Positions 46,401 to 55,100 of a DNA stretch of 64,000 nucleotides are shown piece after piece. This DNA comes from Parapristionchus giblindavisi. Lineage: Eukaryota > Nematoda > Chromadorea > Rhabditida > Diplogasteridae. The stretch is taken from NCBI GenBank assembly GCA_943737045.1, contig CALSFV010000248.1:62001-126000 (forward strand), in the 5' to 3' direction. The notes beneath the pieces are model-generated. The model searched no databases. It was not told the DNA's origin and was given only the letters and a program-made list of their open reading frames with translations. The first letter of the stretch is position 1; each line of letters opens with the position of its first letter. The translations under genes were made by a program, and so were the position numbers.

Positions 46401-49400
46401 TGACAAAGAAAAAGCAAATTTCCATACAAACTTTCTTTATTTCTAACGACCAGGGTTGGGCGGTAAAGGGTGACCGGTAAAAAATTCGGCAACGGTAATT
46501 TACCGGTCTGAAACACCGGTAAAAAATCGGTAAAACGGTAAAAACGGTAAAACTCTTAAAACCCTTGTAAAATCGCGAAAAAATTGCAAAAAGTTTTGTC
46601 TCTATGTTTATTCATTCCATCGGAACTGCGACATCGTGCCTGACTCAATATGTGAATGGCAAAAGGCTAATTTGTTCTTACCTTGACAGCAGTCATTACA
46701 AAAAAAAAATTTCATTTATTGTGTTATTAAACTTGATAAGAGTTATTTATGGTTAGAATAAATATCTGTTGAGCTATAAAATCACATTCGGATATGGTCA
46801 ATTTCTAGAGATATCGAACATAATATTACTAAGAAATATTCAGAATATCTAGTGTAAATTTCGGTAATTACCGTTAAGAAATCGTAAAATTTACCGGTCG
46901 GTAAATTTTACGGTCAGAGACAGGTAAAACCGGTAAAAAATCGGTAACGTAAAATTTTTCCGCCCAACCATGCTTACGACGTTGTTCTAAACATCTAAAT
47001 ATCAGGCAGAGCGCAAGGCTGACTTGGCTTGAAACAGGTCGAGTATTTTGAGTAAAAGTAAGTTAATAACTTCTATAAAATGGTATATTTTTTCATGTGC
47101 GAATGTCTAACAAAGCGAAGACGTGCTTCATACTAGTGTTCTGCATTCGTGCATTAGTCGTGCAATTCGTGCAATAATTGCATCATTTTCAGTCATCAGC
47201 GACATTTTGCGGTCGCTATTTTAATGCTTTATTGAAATTTGCATTTATCTAACAAAGAAAATGCCAATAAAGCATGAAAAATAGCGACCGCTAAATGTCG
47301 CTGATGACTGAAAATGATGCAATGATTGCACGAATTGCACGACTAATGCACGAATGCGGAACACTACTTCATACACACACTCTCTGTTTCTTATCGTTTC
47401 TCTCTCTCATGAAAACAGTAGAAATCAATCGATATTTGTACACTCTTACCACAGCCGATATTCTGCTCTTGTTCTCCTTGTCCGTGCCTTCCCTACTGCT
47501 GGTACCTTCGGATAGAGGGGGCAGCTCGGGGCACGGCGCCGACTCGGTTGAGTGTGTCGTACGCATCGCGACACGCGTCGCCTAAATTTTAAATAAATAA
47601 ATATTTTTAAAAATTATTAAAATTCCGTCAACCACATTATACAGTATTATAGTTTTTTTTCTTAAAAAAAATTCCAACATAGCCCAGTTTTAATCTCTCC
47701 CTTTCTTCCTATATTGCTAATTACGTAGCGTCCGAAATACCATAGAGCACATTGTTAGCTAGCCTATATGTATATTTTAAACTTTTATGCTTAAAGAACA
47801 TGCAGACCTGTACTTGACATCTATTAATATTATCAATTTAATTACGTACATTATGTAGTGACATTTGTATTTTCCATTTTTTTCAGTAAACAGATATTAT
47901 GAAAATGGGCGGAGTCTATCATGAGTCTCACCTTGGGTATGGTTCCTAGTGTGCCATCGTCGAGCAGTGGATAGAAGGCGTTGGCGTCGTCCTGCAAAGA
48001 AAGCGATACGGTTATCGATCAATAATGAGAGGTTACGGTAATCGATCAGATACTATCGATCGGAGAATATACAAGTCATACGGTAATATTTGCATGTTTA
48101 AAATGTACAACAATGCGATCAGTGATTAGGGAATCATTATATGCTTTCATAAATCTTATCTTTTTAAAAAAGAAGCCTCTTTTGTTTCCTGGAAGACAGC
48201 GAGCAAGCACTTCCCAATCAGGAAAAATCAATCAATAAGTCACGAAATAAATCAATTAATCGATAAACTCACATCAGAAGATAAGGAACTGCTTATCGAT
48301 CTACAGTCTAGCGTCACCAGAGGTAGGCAGCGGTCGTGGCACGTGTAGTTACAATCTGCAATTGCCATTTATTGGTTTGGTATCATATTATCGATTTTCA
48401 GGCTGATTTATCCTATAGAAAAAATCGATAAGGACTGCACAGTCTGCTTTTTGTGCAAATTGGGATCTACACCGTTCACAATCTACATCGTTCGCAGTTC
48501 AGGAACGAAGTGGATAAGAAACCATAACACGTAGATGGAGCGATAGGCAATAGGTAATACTCACGACTGCACTTGGACGCTTGCTGACGGAATCCCCAGA
48601 TGAAGTCGCCGCACTTATCGCACCATGTGGGATGAAGGAGATTGATCACTCTGCAACATAGAGACTGGTGAACTTTACCATTTGCCAATGTTAGTGTCTA
48701 ACAAATATTGAAAAATATCGAGTGACCGTATGCTTTCTGCCTATCTAAGGTAGTAATACTGAGATATCGGTAGCTAAGTGTAATTGAAGCTAAATTCTTG
48801 TCAAAGAAAGTAAAATTATCTCGGTTGCGTCTTTAAAGGCACACCCCCAAACTTTTTTTACTCTCCACATTGGCTGTACTCTCTGGCAGACAAAGAAAGC
48901 GAGAGAGAGAAGAATCGCAAGCGCGGAGAGTTTCAAATTAACTCGGGGTGTTTAAAACCCACTTGAAATCATGTCCGCTGCCCTTCTTGCTACCGCCGAT
49001 AGTGAGCAGATCCTTGAGCGGGCCGAAATGCTGCTTCTCAAGGGTGTCGTTCCAGCACTGCGGACCCTCCAAATCCATCCATCCAAGCGGATTCAACTGC
49101 AAAGATCAAAGATCTATCTCATCTTAGAACCACGCGTCAAGGAAGAAGATCAACGTATGCTGATTTATTTCTGGTATAAGCAATGATCGATCAAGCAGTT
49201 TATCGATCATCACCTCCCACCAAACCTTGTGAGTCTTGTAGTGGAGATCAAAGATCAAAGAACAACGATCAAAGATCAAAGATCAAAGACCAACCTCCGC
49301 GGTGGTACAGTCATCCAGCCGTATGGAATGGAACGAGAAGCCGGTGTCATCATCGTAGCCGTCTCCAGGGGCGTATACGGGAGACTCGGTGGAGGTGGAC

Positions 49401-51325
49401 GACGAGGAGGAGGCTTCCTGAAGGGAATAGGCAAGGTTACGGTAGGACTGAGGGGTACTGTAGCGGATACATATTCTGATTACCGTAATCGAACCTACAG
49501 TACCCCTACAGCAACCAGTAGAAACATTACTCCCAATGTCGTTGCTTCTCCCCAGCGTCTTCTCAACATTTCTATCTCTATCATTGCTCACTTCAAGTTG
49601 TGTCAGCCAACCCCTACAGTAACCCCAACCTACAGTAACCCAAGCTACAGTAGCCAGCACAGTACCCCTACAGTAACCCTTATCTACAGTACTCACCATG
49701 CCATTGTTCCTCCTCAGCGTCTTCTCCTCATTTCTGTCCCTATCATTGCTCACTCCCAATTGGGTTAGCCACTCGCTCATGCCGGAGAGCTTCGCCCGCA
49801 GACCCGACAACCAGCTGAAACAGAAACGATATAATAAGATCAAAGATCAAAGATCAAAGACCAGACCGGCCAACCAACTGAAACAGAAACGATATAATAA
49901 GATCAAAGATCAAAGACCAGACCGGACAACTAACTGAAACACAAACGATATAATAATATCGAATGGTCAAAGATCAAAGATCAAACTTCTTGACATTCGT
50001 GAAATAGTTTTTGCATCGTTTGGAAATCTTGTAGATCAGGAGAAATTTGTATTAGGCAAAGGACAGGGATTGAAGTCTATGATGTTTTACTTTCTAAGAG
50101 AATCTTTCCAAGGTCATCGATCAATAAAATCGATAATCTGATTAAATTTCACGCCAATCAATCGATAAGAGCTTAGAAAAGATAAAGAGCGTTTGTTGTA
50201 GTTACTGAATAATAGAGAATTAGGAGGGAATGGGGAAGAGTGGCAGAGAGAATGTGTGTATGCGAAATGGAGAGAGCACAGAGAAAGAGATAGGCGAGAG
50301 AGTGTGCGAAAGGGAGAGAGCACAGAGAAAGAGACAGAAAGAGAGTTGCCGAAACAGAATGATCATGGGTCGATAGATAACGTGGTGTTGCAGGCACGAG
50401 AGAGATGGAGATAGAGATAGAGATAGAGAGATAGGGAGAGGGAGAGAGAGAGATTGAGAGAGAGTATGCGAAAGTGAGAGATCGCAGAGAAGCAGAGAGG
50501 GTGAGAGAGAGCACGTGGAAACGAGAGAGCGGCGCATTCCGACCCGAGACAAAGATAGGCAAAACAGGTTGCGATATTTAGATGATGATTCGATCACGCT
50601 CGATTGAAGAGATAGAGAGAGAGACGAACTAAGGAGGTGAGAGATAGATTATCGATTGATTGATCGATCGATATGGTTGGTTGTCACGATGATCACTAGA
50701 GGCAACGGGAGAGGCAGAGGGAGAGATTATAGAGATAGAGGGAGAGGGAGAGGGAGAGATTCTAGAGGTAGAGAGAGGCAGAGGGAGAGATTCTAGAGGT
50801 AGAGGCAGAGGGAGAGGGAGAGATTCTTGAGGTAGAGGAAGAGGGAGAGATTCTAGAGGTTGAGGTAGAGGGATATTGAGAGATTCAAAAGGTAGAGGTA
50901 GAGGAAGAGGAAGATAGATCGGTCGACACGGCAGCACAAAACTCCTACAACACCTGTTGGGGGAATGGAGAAGGAAAAGGGAGAAGAAAAGAACTGAGAA
51001 GAAGAAGGAACGAAAGTGGAGTAGTGTGTGCATGTGATTGGAATCTATGTGAGGATCAAAGGAAGAAAGGGAGAGGGAGAGGGAGAGGGAGAGGGAGAGG
51101 GAGAGGGAGAGGGAGAGGGAGAGGGAGAGGGAGAGGGAGAGGGAGAGGGAGAGGGAGAGGGAGAGGGAGAGGGAGAGGGAGAGGGAGAGGGAGAGGGAGA
51201 GGGAGAGGGAGAGGGAGAGGGAGAGGGAGAGGGAGAGGGAGAGAGAGAGGAGAGAGAGAGGGAGAAAGAGGGGGAGAGAGAGAGAGAGGGGAAGAGAGAG
51301 GGGGAGGGAGAGGGAGAGGGAGAGA

Positions 51326-51384
<59 letters not shown>

Positions 51385-52096
51385 GGAGAGAGAGGGAAAG
51401 ACGTTTCCTTACTATACAAAGTCAAGTTTGGCCAGACTTGGGAGCAAACAGAACTATGTGCAATGAAAATGCGCCATGGCTGATGAATTTTTCAACACAC
51501 ACGAAAAGTAAAGAAACATAGACGAGAGAGTATGCAAAACGAGGAGAGTTTTCTCTGATTCTTTTCGCAACTTTTAACATCCAACAGGTCTCTCATACTA
51601 GCACACACTCTCTCTCATATTTGTACACTCTCTCGCCGGATAAAATGATTCGTTTAGTTATGTTTCATGACAATTGTATGAGATCGTGGAAGACATGGGA
51701 GGTGCTCGAGTGTTGTCCTCTAAGATAAAAAAAATACAATAAAAAACGTTTATGAAATTTTCCAGAATTGAGCTACGGTTTGCTGTCAGAGAGAAATGGT
51801 TTACGTCGTAACACCATGACCGGATCCACAGCGACTTTCATTGAATAGTTAAAAATTTCACAAGGATATATTGGCTCGAGGAGCAGCTAATTTGAAACTC
51901 TCCGCTCTGGCCACACTCTCTTGCTTCCTTTGCCTGCGAGAGATTGAAAGGAGAAAAATATGAAGAAGAAGGAATATATCGAATGGAATAGAAAGTAAAG
52001 GGGCGACCATTCGATATGATGAGCCATTTCAATAGAAGAGAAGGGAGACCTCCAGATGGTTGGAGGTGAATAGAGAGGGAGAGGGAGAGGGAAAAG

Positions 52097-52127
<31 letters not shown>

Positions 52128-55100
52128 GGGAGAGAAGAGAGAGTGAGGAGATAGAGAGGGAGCAGAGAGGTAGGGAGAGAGAGAGAGGGAGAGAGTGAGG
52201 AAGATATTAAAAAGGAAAGGACGAAAGTTGGAAGTCGTTGATCAATCGATGAATTAGTAATGCACTTTCTGAGCGATTTTGATCAAAAGAAACGAAAAGA
52301 AAGGTGGAGAGGGGACGGGTCGTAACCATGTGAGCGAAAGACATTTGCGCCGAATGCATCAATTGCGCCGGTCCCAAATGCGCCGAGGTATACTTGCGCC
52401 ATTACCAAATGCGCTGAAGGACATTTGCGCCAGTTCCAAATGCGCCGAGGGACATTTGCGCCATTACCAAATGCGCTGAAGGACATTTGCGCCAGTTCCA
52501 AATGCGCCGAGGGACATTTGCGCCAGAACCAAATGCGCCGAGGGACATTTGCGCCAGAACCAAATGCGCCGAGGGACATTTGCGCCGGAACCAAATGCGC
52601 CGAGGGACATTTGCGCCAGAACCAAATGCGCCGGGGGACATTTGCGCCGGAACCAAATGCGCCGAGGGACATTTGCGCCAGAACCAAATGCGCCGGGGGA
52701 CATTTGCGCCGAAGTACATTTGCGCCGAGGGATATTTGCGCCGGAATTTTAAAATTTCTTTTAAAATTTAAAATCATTTTAAAATACAGGTCAATACGCC
52801 CATCTGTGTGCGATGTATAGTTTTCTTTTTGATTAAAAAATAGTCCATGATATTTTGTACGGCACTTGGTGCACCGTATATTGCGAGCCACTCTCTATCA
52901 ACACGCCTAGCCGAAGGTCTGCTCAAGCATGTCGAATCTGTTGAACTTTTGTTTGAACAAGCAACAGCTCAAAACCTACTGTTATACCAATATAAGAAAG
53001 AAGGATCTATTCAAAAGGCTAATAGAGAAAAAAGATTAATGGCAGTTGCTAATGGTGGAAGTTCTATCCAACACCTTGATGGGTAGAAGTTATATCCAAC
53101 ACCTTGAAGGTCTATCGAAAAGCTAAACTAAAGTTGAAACTTGTTGAAGCCTTGTGAAATATTAATAATATATATTTATCGTTTCTTACAAGGGGATGGT
53201 CGCAACTGGTCCTGGCCATATGAGATGGCAACAACATGACTAGGATCAGTTTCGATGCTGATTACGAATCCGTTTTCAGAAAGTGCCTAATCGACCTGAT
53301 TTTCGAGGAAATCGATATTTTAGTTCGGAAATTCGTGTGGTTTCCTGCGCAAACCGTCCGGGTGGGCTGGTGAACTCATCTATAAACTCTCGCAATAGTT
53401 TACCTTACATTGCCGGATCTTTCCGATGCCATCCAGATAGTTTTTAAAGGAAACTACACGAATTTTCGAATTAATAAGCCAATTTTCAGTACCGATTTTC
53501 TCGGAAAAGAGGCCGATTAGGCATTTTCTGAATACGGACTCGTAATCAGCATCGAAAACTGATCCTAGTCATGTTATTGCCATCTCATATGGCCAGGACC
53601 AGTTGCGACCATCCCCTTGTTAGACAAATAAAAAATTGCGATATTTGGGGAAGTAAACATAATATAATGGAAAGGTGGATGGAAACACCGTAATATATAG
53701 ATCACAGCTTTGAAGCAATTGCAACAAAAATGATGAGACAAGAAAATAAAATAAAAGACAGGGAGTCGTATTGGATTCTAGTGCTAATGTAGTTCGGCGC
53801 AAATGTCCCTCGGCGCATTTGGTTCCGGCGCAAATGTCCCTCGGCGCATTTGCTTCCGGCGCAAATGTCCCTCGGCGCATTTGGTACTGGCGCAAATGTA
53901 CCTCGGCGCAAATGTCCATCGGCGCATTTGGTTCCGGCGCATTTGGTACTGGCGCAAATGTACCTCGGCGCAAATGTCCCTCGGCGCATTTGGTTGCGGC
54001 GCAAATGTCCCTCGGCGCATTTGGTTCCGGCGCATTTGGTACTGGCGCAAATGTACCTCGGCGCAAATGTCCATCGGCGCATTTGGTTCCGGCGCATTTG
54101 GTACTGGCGCAAATGTACCTTGGCGCAAATGTCCCTCGGCGCAAATGTAGCTCGGCGCAATTGGTAACTGGCGCAAATGTCCGTTCTCTTCGTGTGGCGC
54201 AAATGTCTTTCGCTCACATGGTTACGACCCGAGGGGACAGATAGAAAGGAAAATAGAGAATGAAAGATAGATCATTAAAGTGGCACTCGCAACACGCTCT
54301 CGTCGACAAATAAAGCGAGAGAGCAGTGTCAGAGGGTAGGTCGGTGTGTGCCTTTGAGAGAAATGAGAGACGCAGATAGTGAAAGAGAGAGGGGATGGGT
54401 GAAGTCGAGACAAATCAATCAATCAACGTAAACTCTCCATCACCTCGGCATGAATAAACTACTAATCGGATTTTGATAAAATTGAAGACATCAAAAGATC
54501 AAAGATCATGTATACATTCACTATATGAAAAGAGAATTCTATGAATGAAATTTCTATGTTACTTTGTGACTCTCACTTGACGAGAGCATTTGGTCAGAGA
54601 GGTTCAGAGCTGATACATTTAATTGAATCTAATACTCAAGGGAAGAGACAAAGGGAAGAGTAGTGATGGGGAGAATGCAGAAACACTCCCTACACAACAC
54701 ACTAAACGATTAGATGAGTGCTTTAAAGTTGTAGAGGGAAAGAGGAGAGAGAGAGGGGGGGGGGGAGCGAGGGGGGGTGAAAGAGACAGCGAGAGGAAAG
54801 GAGAGAGAAGGGAGAGAGAGTGAGTGAGAGACAGAGAAGGTAGGAAGGGAAGAGAGAGAGGGAGAGGCAGAGGTAGAGGAGAGGTAGAGAGAGAAGTGAG
54901 AGAGAGAGAGTGAGAGAGAGCGAGAGAAACATGAGAGGGATAGAGTGAGAGACGGCGAGAAAGTGAGAGAAGTAGAGAGACAGAGAATAGAGATAGCTGA
55001 ACAGCAGGAATTCGCACGCAAAACGTCATAACATGCAGAATGAGAGAAGATGAAGAAAAGATGAAGAAAAGATGAAGAAAAGAGGAGAAAAGAGAAGAAG

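Larger units (their letters stand above)
52317..54230. mobile_element. hAT-like element with GCGCC tandem-repeat arms
   Basis: GGGTCGTAACCATGTGAGCG to CGCTCACATGGTTACGACCC, 1,914 bp, flanked by exact 8-bp GAGGGGAC (52309-52316 and 54231-54238). The left arm (52345-52745) and right arm (53790-54200) are inverted tandem arrays of AAATGCGCCGAGGGACATTT units spaced with CCAGAACC-like linkers. Interior holds a short open frame (52847-53086) and a nested TTA-flanked element. No transposase recognised. Confidence 0.92.

Noticed and set aside
47295..47585. 96-residue plus-strand frame
   Set aside because: Antisense of RASSF exon 47450-47581 and of the 47134-47366 MITE.
50173..51521. Long Ser/Leu-rich frames on both strands
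   Set aside because: GA/CT low-complexity; no start context, no splice logic.
52345..52745. Regular short repeats resembling a CRISPR array
   Set aside because: Units are contiguous without unique spacers and are mirrored in an inverted arm of a transposon in a eukaryotic genome.
52283..54244. Several 80-200 residue frames with NAPRDICA or RRKCPSAH repeats
   Set aside because: Translations of the GCGCC satellite arms of the 52317-54230 element; open in many frames on both strands.
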